DNA from: Caldilineaceae bacterium bin5
GTDB lineage: Bacteria; Chloroflexota; Anaerolineae; Caldilineales; Caldilineaceae
Length of the DNA stretch: 64,000 nt
Assembly: GCA_002238445.1 (NCBI GenBank)
Contig: MPML01000009.1
Span: 1 to 64,000, forward strand
Reading direction: 5' to 3'
Shown: positions 23,187 through 31,245 of the stretch, piece by piece
How the letters are laid out: the number at the start of each line of letters is the position of its first letter
How positions within the stretch are numbered: position 1 is the stretch's first letter
The notes under the pieces: generated by a model
The model's database searches: none
Seen by the model: the letters and a program-made list of their open reading frames with translations, nothing else
What the model was told of the DNA's origin: nothing
Made by a program: the position numbers and the translations under genes

Positions 23187-24017
23187 TTATTCCGCTTCCA
23201 GTTGCTCCGGAGTCAGCTGGTGCCAGAACACCTCACCGGACTCGATGCTGTCCTGGATTCGGTCGTCCCGATGGAGGCCGGAAACGACCGCGAATGCGCG
23301 CTTTCCGGTGAATCGGGTCATAAACTTGGCGTTACGGATGGCCCTCTTGGTGTCTCTTCCATTTGCCGTGTACGAGATTTCTACGGCGACGTAGCATGTC
23401 GTCCCGTCCACCGCCCGGGCTTCCATGATCAGATCGGCCACACGGAAGCTTCTCAGATCGCCGACGTGAATACCAGAAGTGTCGGCCGCGTCAATCAGAT
23501 CCAAGAGTTCCTCCTGCGTGAGGTTCTTCGTCCTGCGCAGATTCAGGTCCCTGGCGATAATGGGGGCGTCGGCAAGCGCGACATTTCTGGCATGGACACC
23601 CTTCAACTGCCCCAGATCGTCAGTGATTCTCTTAAACACGACTTCGTGTCCGTCTAACCGGGAGTCAACTGCGTCGAAGCGAGCGTCGACTGCCTCGAAA
23701 CGGGAGTCAACTGCGTCGAAGCGAGCGTCGACTGCCTCGAACCGGGAGTCAACCGCGTCGAAGCGAGCGTCGATTGTGTCGAAGCGGGCGTCAACCGCGT
23801 CGAAACGTTTATTGGTGGCAGCCACGTACCGGTCCATCTGCGTCTTGAACTCGCGCATTTCCGATTTGAATTCACGCATCTCAGCCACAAACATGGCGAA
23901 GTTATGAGGCAGGTCCAGAAGCTCGCGCGTCAGTAGTCGTGAACGCAGCGCTTCGACCCATTCGGGGTGTTCGTCCAGGACCTGGATCAGTTCTTCCATC
24001 GTGTTGATAGTGCTCAC
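23187..24017 (-). CDS. Heptad-repeat coiled-coil protein with nuclease-like C-terminus
   Basis: A 276-aa hypothetical protein of a type often seen in Chloroflexota and cyanobacteria. Residues 1-45 (MEELIQVLDEHPEWVEALRSRLL) are a conserved head. Residues about 50-125 are a coiled coil built from seven-residue units FDAVDSR/FEAVDAR. Residues about 150-276 form a globular domain with ADLIMEAR, CYVAVEISYTANGRDTKRAI and VFWHQLTPEQ. The EIS and the following basic residues recall restriction-endonuclease-like folds, but no function can be assigned with confidence. It is in its own unit upstream of dnaE. Confidence 0.75.
   Translation of the reverse strand: MSTINTMEELIQVLDEHPEWVEALRSRLLTRELLDLPHNFAMFVAEMREFKSEMREFKTQMDRYVAATNKRFDAVDARFDTIDARFDAVDSRFEAVDARFDAVDSRFEAVDARFDAVDSRLDGHEVVFKRITDDLGQLKGVHARNVALADAPIIARDLNLRRTKNLTQEELLDLIDAADTSGIHVGDLRSFRVADLIMEARAVDGTTCYVAVEISYTANGRDTKRAIRNAKFMTRFTGKRAFAVVSGLHRDDRIQDSIESGEVFWHQLTPEQLEAE
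23656..23812. repeat. 21-bp coding tandem repeats (heptad units)
   Basis: About seven 21-bp units, alternating in a 42-bp higher-order pattern (GCGTCGAAGCGAGCGTCGAC type), encode the FDAVDSR/FEAVDAR heptads of the coiled-coil protein. Near-identical neighbours suggest recent slippage or unequal exchange, so copy number may vary between strains. Confidence 0.85.
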
Positions 24018-24386
24018 AACCGCTTCCCCGCGTTTGGACTACTCTGCCAAAAACCTAGATTCGCGCCGAATCTGCCCGGCGCGGTATAGAGGCTTGCCGT
24101 ACATCGGCTCGCACACGTGTTCTTGCCCTTCATCATACCCCAATGACGCGCGGCAGGCAAAGCATTCCTGATACCGAAACCGGGGATTTGGGCTCTTGCA
24201 TTATTCATACGCGGCACTTATGTTCCTCTAACTTTGCGTTGACTTCAATCAAATGTTCACCGGTTATCCTTATCTTTGCATGCGGCGATGAAAGGGCCGC
24301 ATAGAGAGACACACAGGATGGTCGGATTATCATAGCGATTTCAGGCCGCAGCTCTAACGCAGCTTGAAAACATCAGGAGGAACAGA
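24018..24386. other. Intergenic gap upstream of hsp20
   Basis: This stretch separates the divergent coiled-coil gene and hsp20. A TTGACT hexamer at 24239-24244 is the best -35 candidate, but no matching -10 at standard spacing is clear. No HrcA-type CIRCE inverted repeat was recognised. Confidence 0.4.
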
Positions 24387-24860
24387 ATGAGCAGAATCGT
24401 ACGTTGGGACCCCTTCCGTGAGATGATATCGGTGCGCAATCAGATGGACCAGCTCGTGAGCGATCCTTTTCGCAAGCCGTCCGGACGGCAAGAAAATGGA
24501 GATGGAAATCACATTCGCCTGGCGCTGGACGTTTCCGAGGACGATAACAGCTACAGTGTGAAGGCGTCACTGCCCGGAATCGACCCGGCGGACCTCGATA
24601 TCAGCTTTTCCGAGAATACGCTCACTATCCAGGGCGAGACCCAAGCGGAAAGCGTGGACGAAAAAGCGAAGTGGCATCTGCGGGAACGCAGTTTTGGCAA
24701 GTTCGTGCGCAGGATCACCTTGCCGGCAACTGTAAACGCCGACGACATCAACGCCGACTATGAGGATGGCGTTCTCACACTGACGCTACCGAAGGCTGAG
24801 GAGGTCAAGCCCCGCATTATTGCGGTACGCAGCACGGAAGACAGGGCGGTCGCAGCCTAG
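24387..24860 (+). CDS. Small heat-shock protein Hsp20
   Basis: A 157-aa alpha-crystallin-domain chaperone that holds unfolding proteins as an oligomer in the cytoplasm. It begins with the common RWDPFREM motif. The crystallin domain spans about 45-150 (SYSVKASLPGIDPADLDISFSENTLTIQGE; FGKFVRRITLPATVNADDINADYEDGVLTLTLPKAEE), including the A-x-x-x-GVL motif region. An AGGAGG site lies six bases before the ATG. A strong terminator follows, so it is monocistronic. Confidence 0.95.
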   Translation: MSRIVRWDPFREMISVRNQMDQLVSDPFRKPSGRQENGDGNHIRLALDVSEDDNSYSVKASLPGIDPADLDISFSENTLTIQGETQAESVDEKAKWHLRERSFGKFVRRITLPATVNADDINADYEDGVLTLTLPKAEEVKPRIIAVRSTEDRAVAA

Positions 24861-24897
24861 ACCGTATCCCTTCACAGCAGAAGTCAAGACGACCGTC

Positions 24898-24937
24898 AGA
24901 GGCACCGGCTCATACGCAGCCGGTGTCTCTAATTTTA
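24898..24937 (+). terminator. Rho-independent terminator of hsp20
   Basis: A 13-bp stem (AGAGGCACCGGCT, 24898-24910, with AGCCGGTGTCTCT, 24918-24930; one G-U pair) and a seven-base loop are followed by AATTTTA. Confidence 0.85.
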
Positions 24938-24945
24938 CTTGGTTA

Positions 24946-25244
24946 GTAGCTGCTTAGCCTGTTGCGGAGTCTGTTTTGACCGACCCTTCACCTCCGACGC
25001 CCTTCAGACATTCTGGTTGCGTATTCGGTTGGCAGCCGCCAGGTTGCTTGAGCCGCACTGTCGGCAAGCCACGAAGGTGGGGAAGAACCAGTACGGTGGG
25101 TAGACAGAGGGGGGCGTAGCGGGGGCGCAGCCCCTGCACAAGGGAGGGCCGAAGGCCCGACCGCCCAGATGACAGGGATGAGGGAAAAAGACAGTCTTGC
25201 GCGCCGCGTTAAGCGTTGCGAATCATTTGCTTCTGGGTAGAGCT
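24946..25244 (+). repeat. MITE-like element copy C (diverged ends)
   Basis: The left end GTAGCTGCTTAGCC (24946-24959) and right end at 25231-25244 are degraded versions of the family's terminal repeats. The core at about 25110-25168 is intact with both hairpins. The element starts about 8 bp past the hsp20 terminator. Flanking duplication is not convincing, consistent with an older insertion. Confidence 0.8.
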
Positions 25245-25276
25245 ATCCTGGTTGGTAGCCGGAGAGGGGGGAGGAA

Positions 25277-25300
25277 CCCCGACAACATGCTCTGTCGGGG
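25277..25300. other. 8-bp perfect hairpin upstream of a small ORF
   Basis: CCCCGACA (25277-25284) and TGTCGGGG (25293-25300) form a perfect stem with an eight-base loop, followed within about ten bases by an AAGGAGG-rich tract. It could be a structured leader or a terminator lacking a T-tract; its role is unknown. Confidence 0.45.
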
Positions 25301-25324
25301 CCCCTTAAGGAGGAAGGAAGGAGA

Positions 25325-25504
25325 ATGGTCACGGCGGAAGCCATTGCGATGCCGACCCCACACGGCACCCGCTTCAACCGCTTGAAACAAATATACTCCA
25401 GTTCTTGCCGCGTTTCACTATACACTTTGCATAATCTTTCCTCTTTTTCGCTGGATGATTTGACCGGATTAGGTGCCTTAACAGAGATTTCTTGTAACTA
25501 CTAA
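25325..25504 (+). CDS. Small ORF with strong ribosome-binding site, ended by a MITE
   Basis: A 59-codon ORF starts at ATG 25325 behind a purine-rich AAGGAGGAAGGAAGGAG tract. Its TAA stop lies inside the left terminal repeat of element copy D. No family is recognised. If the element and one copy of its 8-bp target duplication are removed, the frame stays open and runs in phase into the selD start, which may be chance. It may be a leader peptide, a broken gene or non-coding. Confidence 0.25.
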   Translation: MVTAEAIAMPTPHGTRFNRLKQIYSSSCRVSLYTLHNLSSFSLDDLTGLGALTEISCNY

Positions 25505-25778
25505 GCCACAGTAGTTGACCAGCCAGTCATCCTTGGAACTATTCAGGCTCTTGGTGACGCAACTGGTGTACAGCCGCCGCCATGCTCGCCGGCCGACCCG
25601 TTGCTAAGAATGCACACGGTCGGTGAGGCATGTTTTTGTAGGGGGGCGTTGCGGGGGCGCAGCCCCTGCACAAGGGAGGGCCGAAGGCCCGACCGCCCAA
25701 AATACAACAGTGAGGGGAGAAAGAACACCTTTGCTCGCCTCTTTCAGGGTTGCGAATCAGTTGCGGCTGAGTAGTTAC
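25494..25778 (+). repeat. MITE-like element copy D (type copy, 285 bp)
   Basis: The left end GTAACTACTAAGCC (25494-25507) and right end GGCTGAGTAGTTAC (25765-25778) are inverse complements except one base. The 8-bp sequence GATTTCTT occurs immediately outside both ends (25486-25493 and 25779-25786), a perfect target-site duplication. Ends beginning GTAA and an 8-bp duplication are hallmarks of the IS66 family, so an IS66-type transposase elsewhere is the likely mobiliser. The element has no credible ORF. The core (about 25640-25700) can form an outer stem enclosing two hairpins. Confidence 0.92.
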
Positions 25779-25856
25779 GATTTCTTCCAATCGGGACGCA
25801 CATTTTGTACAGTTGCCAGACTTGGCTACGGTGGTGCGCGGATCTGCTGCGGCCTG

Positions 25857-25865
25857 TGTTAAAAT
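25857..25865 (+). promoter_or_regulatory. Putative extended -10 upstream of selD
   Basis: TGTTAAAAT at 25857-25865 fits an extended -10 element (TGn then TAAAAT), giving a leader of about 30 bases before the ATG at 25903. No good -35 is visible. It lies between element copy D and selD. Confidence 0.35.
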
Positions 25866-25902
25866 TGTGCCGCAAGTTAGAAATCACCGGAGACACTTTG
25901 AT

Positions 25903-27027
25903 ATGACAGTGGCAACCATACCTTTGACCGCCCGCGTCGCCTGCGCGGGTTGAGCCTCGAAGCTCCCTCCAGGGGCGTTGTCGCAGGTCGTGCGGCAGAT
26001 GGCTGCGGTCTTTCCGCAAACTGAATACCCGGATGTTCTGATTGGCCTGGGCAAACCGGACGATGCGGCAGTCTATCGTCTGGATGAAGAGCGCGTTCTC
26101 ATTCAGACGACCGACTTCTTTACGCCGATTGTTGATGACCCCTGGCTGTATGGGGCGATCGCCGCGGCCAACTCGATGAGCGACGTCTATGCGATGGGCG
26201 GCGAGGTACACGTCTGTCTCAACATCGCCGGATTTCCCGAGGATTTAGAAACCGAGGTCATCGGCGAAATCCTGGCGGGCGGCGCCGCCAAAGTGCAGGA
26301 GGCCGATGCGGCCATTGCCGGAGGTCACACAGTGACCAATCCCGAGCCATTCTATGGCTTGAGCGTCACCGGCATTGCCGCGCCAGGGTCGCTGTTCCGC
26401 AAAGGCAGCGCAGCGGTGGGCGATAGCCTGGTTTTGACCAAGCCACTCGGCACCGGAGTGATTACGACTGCCGCCAAGCTGACAGGGCCGGGCGAGAGCC
26501 CGCCCGCGCGCAAAACACGGCACGCCATGGGCAAACCGGACATCGAGCCGTCCCACCTTGAATCCGCCATCAGTTCGATGACGCGTCTGAACCGTGCTGC
26601 AGCCCGGGCTGGCCGCGCCGCGGGCGTGGGCAGCGGAACCGATATTACCGGTTACGGCTTGTTGGGCCATGCGGTTGAGCTGGCGACGGCGTCTGCCGCG
26701 GATGCGCCGATCCAGCTTCAGATCGAGGCGGCGCGCGTGCCGTCGCTGCCGGGGGTCTTCGACTATATTGAGGCCGGCTATCTGACTCGAGGAAGCGTCC
26801 GCAATCCGGAGCACTTTGGCGGACATGTCACCGCGGACGCCAAGGTGACGGCGGCGCACAAAACGCTCCTTTGGGAGGCGGAAACAAGCGGAGGACTTCT
26901 GCTGGCGGTACCGGAGTCGGGTCTCAGTAGTTTCCGCGAGGTTTGCGAAGGGGAAGATCAGCCCTTTTGGGAGATCGGGAAGGTCCTGCCGGCCGAAGAG
27001 AACTCGCCGGTCATCAGGCTCGTTTGA
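25903..27027 (+). CDS. selD: Selenide, water dikinase (SelD) with in-frame UGA (Sec17)
   Basis: SelD makes selenophosphate from selenide and ATP for selenocysteine and selenouridine synthesis. Reading from ATG 25903 (GGAG ten bases upstream) gives 374 codons with one in-frame TGA at 25951-25953, codon 17. The N-terminus aligns without gaps to E. coli SelD: L8, T9, A15 and G16 match, residue 17 is Cys in E. coli, and K20 (catalytic Lys) is present, followed by LPPGAL. The downstream part is typical: KPDDAAVY, TTDFFTPIVDDPWLYGAIAAANSMSDVYAMGG, AGGHTV and TDITGYGLLGHA. UGA is the ordinary stop of many genes here, so selenocysteine insertion is the best reading. A conventional caller would start at TTG 25978 and lose the catalytic residues. 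Confidence 0.93.
25951..25980 (+). promoter_or_regulatory. Candidate bacterial SECIS element in selD
   Basis: Immediately after the UGA, a short hairpin can form: GCUCC (25962-25966) with GGGGC (25972-25976), extended by C-G, G-U and A-U pairs around one A-G mismatch (25958-25961 with 25977-25980), and a five-base loop at +16 relative to the UGA. Bacterial SECIS elements sit at this distance. The loop lacks the GU of the E. coli fdhF type, so the match is positional rather than by sequence. Confidence 0.5.
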
Positions 27028-27162
27028 GAGAACACTCCGTCGCTGCCGGAGCGGACGCGACAGCATTTACGCCGGTGCGAGAAGACTGGCCCGTGCGTCT
27101 CCCTCGCCTTCACACAGCTCAAGTTACCTAACCGTTATTCAGTGTTATAGCGTACGAAATCT

Positions 27163-28353
27163 CTAGGTGGGTGCGTTTGAGGTGCCATCGTCTGCGTCCT
27201 GGCTCTGCCGACGCTCCGCCTCTTCCCCTTCCTCGTCATCTGTCAAGGGGGCGGTAACCTGGGGACGCGCCCACTGCTCACTGCTCCAGTCGGTACGCTC
27301 GTCACCGCTGTTCATCTCCGGTTCCTGGCCAGCGTGCGTAGAAAATTCGGCGAAGTCATAGTATTCGTCCTGGTCATCGGCCTGTGCGCTTGGCAGAGGA
27401 CGCAACTGCGTGTCAGCCTGATAGCCAATGTCGGCTGTTGGGGGCTGTTCCTCTTCTGTGTAGAACGTTTCGCTCTCTTGGGCAACGCTGTCGGTGGCAT
27501 CGGAATCGAGTGGAGGGGCGCCAGCAAGCGCGCTGACCGGCGTCGAAATTGCCGGCATTGGCGACCGCGAACGCACGGGGGTCGGAAAGAGCGTCCGATT
27601 AACTTCCCACCTGCGCAGTCGGACGGTGGCCAGGCCCAGCAGAGCCAAGCCCAGTAAGGCATAAACGCCGAGGAAAACGACGATCAGCAGGAGATTGACC
27701 CATTCCATCACGGAAAAATCGGCGCCGTTGCTTCCGAATGGCGCTGTCAGGGGGCCGGTCGCGAGCACCTGGCTACGCAAAAAGAAGCCAATCACTGCGT
27801 AGAGTACCAATGCGACAATTGTCATCACCCAGTTGCTCACAACGGACAGGAAATATTCCCCTGCGGTGCTACCAATCTGCACAGGCTGATCGTTCAGTGA
27901 CACGTGGGTCAGAATCCGGCGGCGCAGTCGGTTGCGGCCCCAATAGTAGTAGATTCCCAAAGTCAGCGGCGTAAAGAGAATGAGCAGGAACCATTCCCAG
28001 AAGATGTCAAGCGTCTTGCCTTCGTAGTCCATGCGCTGGCCATTGGGCATGAGTGTGTGCGCATATTGCCAGCGCAGCATCCTCGTTGCCGAAAAGCCGA
28101 GAATGATGTACAGCCCCAGGGTGATCAGGGTATAGAATCCAATGACAATAAACTGTACAAACACGTCCGCGCCGGAGCCATCGAACTCCAACTGTTCGTC
28201 CTCAAAGTATGTGTTTTCGGTGATAATTCGTTGCCAGCGGGCATATCCCCAGGGCACATAAATCAAGGCAGTAATCCCTGAAAGGATTGCTATCAAAATC
28301 AGATTTCCGTAGATATTCAGCCAGCGGCCGCGAAATTCCAGATTGGTAGGCAT
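27163..28353 (-). CDS. DUF898 (YjgN-like) membrane protein with acidic tail
   Basis: A 396-aa integral membrane protein. Six or so helices lie in residues 1-270 with the repeated pattern GYARWQRIITENTYFEDEQLEF and YYWGRNRLRRRILTHVSLNDQPV typical of DUF898, in which soluble segments following helices begin with a conserved aromatic or basic motif. Residues about 270-396 form a hydrophilic tail rich in Asp, Glu, Ser and Gln, probably cytoplasmic and disordered. Function is unknown. It is convergent with selD. Confidence 0.82.
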   Translation of the reverse strand: MPTNLEFRGRWLNIYGNLILIAILSGITALIYVPWGYARWQRIITENTYFEDEQLEFDGSGADVFVQFIVIGFYTLITLGLYIILGFSATRMLRWQYAHTLMPNGQRMDYEGKTLDIFWEWFLLILFTPLTLGIYYYWGRNRLRRRILTHVSLNDQPVQIGSTAGEYFLSVVSNWVMTIVALVLYAVIGFFLRSQVLATGPLTAPFGSNGADFSVMEWVNLLLIVVFLGVYALLGLALLGLATVRLRRWEVNRTLFPTPVRSRSPMPAISTPVSALAGAPPLDSDATDSVAQESETFYTEEEQPPTADIGYQADTQLRPLPSAQADDQDEYYDFAEFSTHAGQEPEMNSGDERTDWSSEQWARPQVTAPLTDDEEGEEAERRQSQDADDGTSNAPT

Positions 28354-28492
28354 GGCAGAACCCTTCCGCGCAAGTTTAGGTCAGTAGATGGCCAACGGGG
28401 GGATCGATCAGAGCCGTCACGATAGTATAGCCCAGGCGCGCTTGCGTGACAAAGCGGTACCCTTTACATCCGGCGGGCCCCGTACCCACAGG

Positions 28493-29698
28493 TCAGACTA
28501 CGCCGCTTTCGCGCAACGCATCAATCTCTTGTGCTGACAGAGCCAGTTTTTCCTGCAGCAACTCATTCGTATGTTCACCCAGCAGCGGCGGCGGCCGGAA
28601 AATGTCCGCCGGCGTCTTGTCCAGTTTGGGCACGGGACCGACCAGCGGGATCCTGTCTCCGTTACCGTCGGTGACGGATTGCACCATCTGCCGGTGCTCG
28701 GCTTGGGGCGACTCCAACGCGGTTGGAATGTCGTTGACCGGGCCGCAGGGTACGCCTGCTGCGCGCAGCCGTTGGATCCACTCATCGGTGGCGCATGTGC
28801 GGAAATGAGCGGCCAGTGCCGGGATGAGCAGGTCTCGGAACTGGACACGGGCCGGATTTGTGTCAAACCGCTCGTCTTCCGACCAGGACGGCTCGCCAAC
28901 CACCTCTGCCAGTGAAGCAAACTGACGGTCGTTGCCCACCGCCAGCATCAGATGTCCGTCGGCGGTGGCGAAGGTTTGATAGGGCACCACGGTGCCATGG
29001 GCGTTGCCGTAGCGGCGGGGCGGGTCGCCGGACAGTAGAAAGCCACTGGCGACGTTCGCAAGCCAGCTCAACTGTGTATCAAAGAGGGAGATGTCGATGT
29101 ACTGGCCCTCACCCGTCCTGTCTCGATGTTGCATGGCTGTCAGAATCGCGACCGCGGCCTGCAGGCCGGCGGTGACGTCAACGATAGCCACGCCCACTTT
29201 GTACGGCTCGCCATCGGTGCCCTCGCTCGTTGGCCCGGTGATGCTCATAATACCGCCCTGTGCCTGGATTACGGTGTCGTAGCCGGGGAGGGCGCGGTCG
29301 GGGCCGGTCTGGCCATAGCCGGTGATGGCGCAGTAGATCAGGCCGGGATTGTCGGTTCGCAGGCTTTCGTAGCCCAGCCCCATTCGCTCCATTCCACCCG
29401 CCTTGAAGTTTTCCACCACCACATCTGCCTGCACTGCCAGCCGCCGGAAGATGGTCTGGCCGGCCTCTGACTTCAAGTTCAGGGTAAGGCTGCGCTTGTT
29501 ACGGTTGGCGCACAAGAAATATGCGCTCTGTCCGCCATCGGTGAAGGGTGGGCCCCAATGGCGGGAGTCATCCCCCCGGCCCGGCTGCTCGATCTTAATT
29601 ACTTCAGCGCCGTAGTCGCCCAGCGTCATGGTGGCATACGGGCCGGCCAGGACGCGCGAAAGGTCGAGAACTGTGATGTTGGTCAAGGCGTGGAGCAT
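28493..29698 (-). CDS. CaiB/BaiF-type CoA-transferase
   Basis: A 401-aa class III CoA-transferase moving CoA between carboxylic acids. It shows VLDLSRVLAGPYATMTLGDYGAEVIKIE, NRNKRSLTLNLKSEAG, the conserved VENFKAG and the catalytic Asp at about residue 174 in IVDVTAGLQA (equivalent to Asp169 of formyl-CoA transferase). Length is typical. The substrate cannot be told from sequence; oxalate/formate, carnitine or succinate-linked transfers are possible. Confidence 0.9.
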   Translation of the reverse strand: MLHALTNITVLDLSRVLAGPYATMTLGDYGAEVIKIEQPGRGDDSRHWGPPFTDGGQSAYFLCANRNKRSLTLNLKSEAGQTIFRRLAVQADVVVENFKAGGMERMGLGYESLRTDNPGLIYCAITGYGQTGPDRALPGYDTVIQAQGGIMSITGPTSEGTDGEPYKVGVAIVDVTAGLQAAVAILTAMQHRDRTGEGQYIDISLFDTQLSWLANVASGFLLSGDPPRRYGNAHGTVVPYQTFATADGHLMLAVGNDRQFASLAEVVGEPSWSEDERFDTNPARVQFRDLLIPALAAHFRTCATDEWIQRLRAAGVPCGPVNDIPTALESPQAEHRQMVQSVTDGNGDRIPLVGPVPKLDKTPADIFRPPPLLGEHTNELLQEKLALSAQEIDALRESGVV

Positions 29699-29749
29699 AG
29701 GAGATTTGCTGCGCGGCCGGACTGAAAGGTTTGGCAGGTTAGTGGGAAA

Positions 29750-30313
29750 TCAGAATGCGAAAAGCTCGGCGACGGAAAGTGCGAAACCGTTGAGCGGGCC
29801 TGTGCCGATGAGCGTGTCGCCAGTTCGCAGGGCGGTGCGCTGCGAAGCCGAACTATAGACGAAGACGGTCTCCTCCTGGGGATCGACGATCCAGAGTGTG
29901 CCAACGCCAATCGAGAAGTAGTCATCTAGCTTCTGACGCATCTCTGCCCAGCGGTCGGTGGGGGACAGGATCTCTACAACCAGGTCGGGAGCAACCTCGA
30001 TAAAGCCGGGAGGAGGGCCATCTGGCAGTTTAGCCATTGACCAGAAGGCAAGATCAGCGCCGCGTATTCGATCCGGATCGCGGCGGATATACACACCGAT
30101 TTCTCCAACCAGGCACCAGCCTGCTTTCGAGTCTTCGACAAATGTCCCTAAGCGGCGGTCAAGCCTTGATTCGAGCAAACCGTGTACTCCGCCGGTTGGG
30201 CTCATTCTAACAATAACTCCGTCAATGAGTTCACAGGGTCCAATGTCACCCATTGCCAGCAGTTCGGAGCCGGTGAAGAGTCTGGTTGCTGTTTCCATCG
30301 GTTGCGTTGTCAT
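29750..30313 (-). CDS. Uma2-family (DUF820) endonuclease-like protein
   Basis: A 187-aa protein read from ATG 30313; an upstream in-frame ATG adds 33 residues of poor quality. The Uma2 fold is restriction-endonuclease-like: ELIDGVIVRMSP, GADLAFWS (catalytic Asp), PDLVVEILSPTDRWAEMRQKLDDYFSIGVGTLWIVDP (Glu plus the Asp/Tyr region). Uma2 proteins are abundant in cyanobacteria and Chloroflexota and have no settled function. Solo gene between the CoA-transferase and cyclophilin. Confidence 0.85.
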   Translation of the reverse strand: MTTQPMETATRLFTGSELLAMGDIGPCELIDGVIVRMSPTGGVHGLLESRLDRRLGTFVEDSKAGWCLVGEIGVYIRRDPDRIRGADLAFWSMAKLPDGPPPGFIEVAPDLVVEILSPTDRWAEMRQKLDDYFSIGVGTLWIVDPQEETVFVYSSASQRTALRTGDTLIGTGPLNGFALSVAELFAF

Positions 30314-30549
30314 CGATTTGGCCCGTGTTTCCTCTCTGGGGCGTCTACCCTGACCTGCACGACCATTCGAGAAGATAAAGCCCGTCAGACTTTGACATGC
30401 AGTATAGCACATCTGTAACGGATGGGGGGAAGCGTTGGCATACAGCCTGGGGCGTCATTTTCGCGTTTGCCGGTGCGTGCGGCACAGCTGATTTGACTGG
30501 ATTCCGGGGCGTGGACGGGGAATTCCAGCTGACGCGTCGCATACGCCGA

Positions 30550-30580
30550 TTGGGTTCCATCTCGAAAAGAGCACTATAAT
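30550..30580 (+). promoter_or_regulatory. Putative promoter upstream of cyclophilin
   Basis: TATAAT at 30575-30580 with TTGGGT at 30550-30555 (19-bp spacing) gives a transcript with a leader of about 120 bases before the cyclophilin start. Confidence 0.45.
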
Positions 30581-30709
30581 GCAGGCAGAGTCCGGCTCGC
30601 ATCCCCGTGTCGCTGCTGTGGCAGAAGCTCTGTCCACTTTAAAGCGATATTTGCCTCGGAAGGGGAGGAAGAGCCATCTTACTCATTCCAACACCGAAAG
30701 GATTTTCTT

Positions 30710-31189
30710 GTGACGCAGTATACATCTCCTCCGGCCATGCAGATCGATGATTCAAAGACCTATACAGCCACGATTCAGACCAACCGCGGCAATATCGTCG
30801 TCGACCTCTATGCCGACAAAGTGCCGAACACGGTAAACAATTTTGTGGCGCTGGCCCGCGACGGCTTCTACGACGGTATCAGCTTTCACCGCGTGATCGC
30901 CGATTTCATGGTCCAGAGCGGCGACCCCACAGGCAGCGGACGGGGCGGCCCCGGCTACCGATTCAACGATGAGTTTCATCCTGACCTGGTGCATGACGGC
31001 CCCGGTGTACTCAGCATGGCTAACGCCGGGCCCAATACCAACGGCAGCCAGTTCTTCATCACGCATGTGGCCACCAATTGGCTCGACAACAAACATTCCG
31101 TCTTCGGCAAAGTGAGCAGCGGCCAGGATGTCGTCGATGCGATTCAGCAAGGAGATGTGATGGAGCGGGTCGAGATAGAGGAGAGTTAG
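30710..31189 (+). CDS. Peptidyl-prolyl cis-trans isomerase (cyclophilin type)
   Basis: A 159-aa cytoplasmic cyclophilin catalysing proline isomerisation in folding proteins. Active-site segments are [31 protein letters not shown] (Arg-Phe-Met-Gln core), [18 protein letters not shown] and [12 protein letters not shown]. There is no signal peptide. The GTG start is preceded by AAGGA. It is convergent with the ABC exporter genes, with an inverted repeat between. Confidence 0.94.
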   Translation: MTQYTSPPAMQIDDSKTYTATIQTNRGNIVVDLYADKVPNTVNNFVALARDGFYDGISFHRVIADFMVQSGDPTGSGRGGPGYRFNDEFHPDLVHDGPGVLSMANAGPNTNGSQFFITHVATNWLDNKHSVFGKVSSGQDVVDAIQQGDVMERVEIEES

Positions 31190-31198
31190 AGGTTAAGA

Positions 31199-31235
31199 AC
31201 GAGGAGTGAGGTACCGAGCGTTTCTCACTCCTCGT
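31199..31235. terminator. 12-bp perfect inverted repeat between convergent genes
   Basis: ACGAGGAGTGAG (31199-31210) and CTCACTCCTCGT (31224-31235) form a perfect 12-bp stem with a 13-base loop, placed between the cyclophilin stop and the end of the ABC gene. Position suggests a bidirectional terminator, but T-tracts are poor. Related purine/pyrimidine inverted repeats occur inside coding sequence at 43716-43750. Confidence 0.6.
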
Positions 31236-31245
31236 CCTGGTGTCG

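Noticed and set aside
23656..23812. Tandem repeats as a possible CRISPR array
   Set aside because: Units are 21 bp, directly contiguous, in frame and encode a heptad coiled coil; there are no unique spacers and no cas genes.
25539..25790. Recurring peptide RSGLRPSLVQGLRPRNAPLQ on the minus strand of several elements
   Set aside because: It is simply the translated complement of the conserved hairpin core. Frames differ between copies and none has a ribosome-binding site or conserved start.
25325..25903. An ancestral N-terminal extension of SelD from ATG 25325
   Set aside because: SelD from ATG 25903 already has the exact family-length N-terminus with residue 17 in place. The in-phase open frame upstream has no protein-like similarity.
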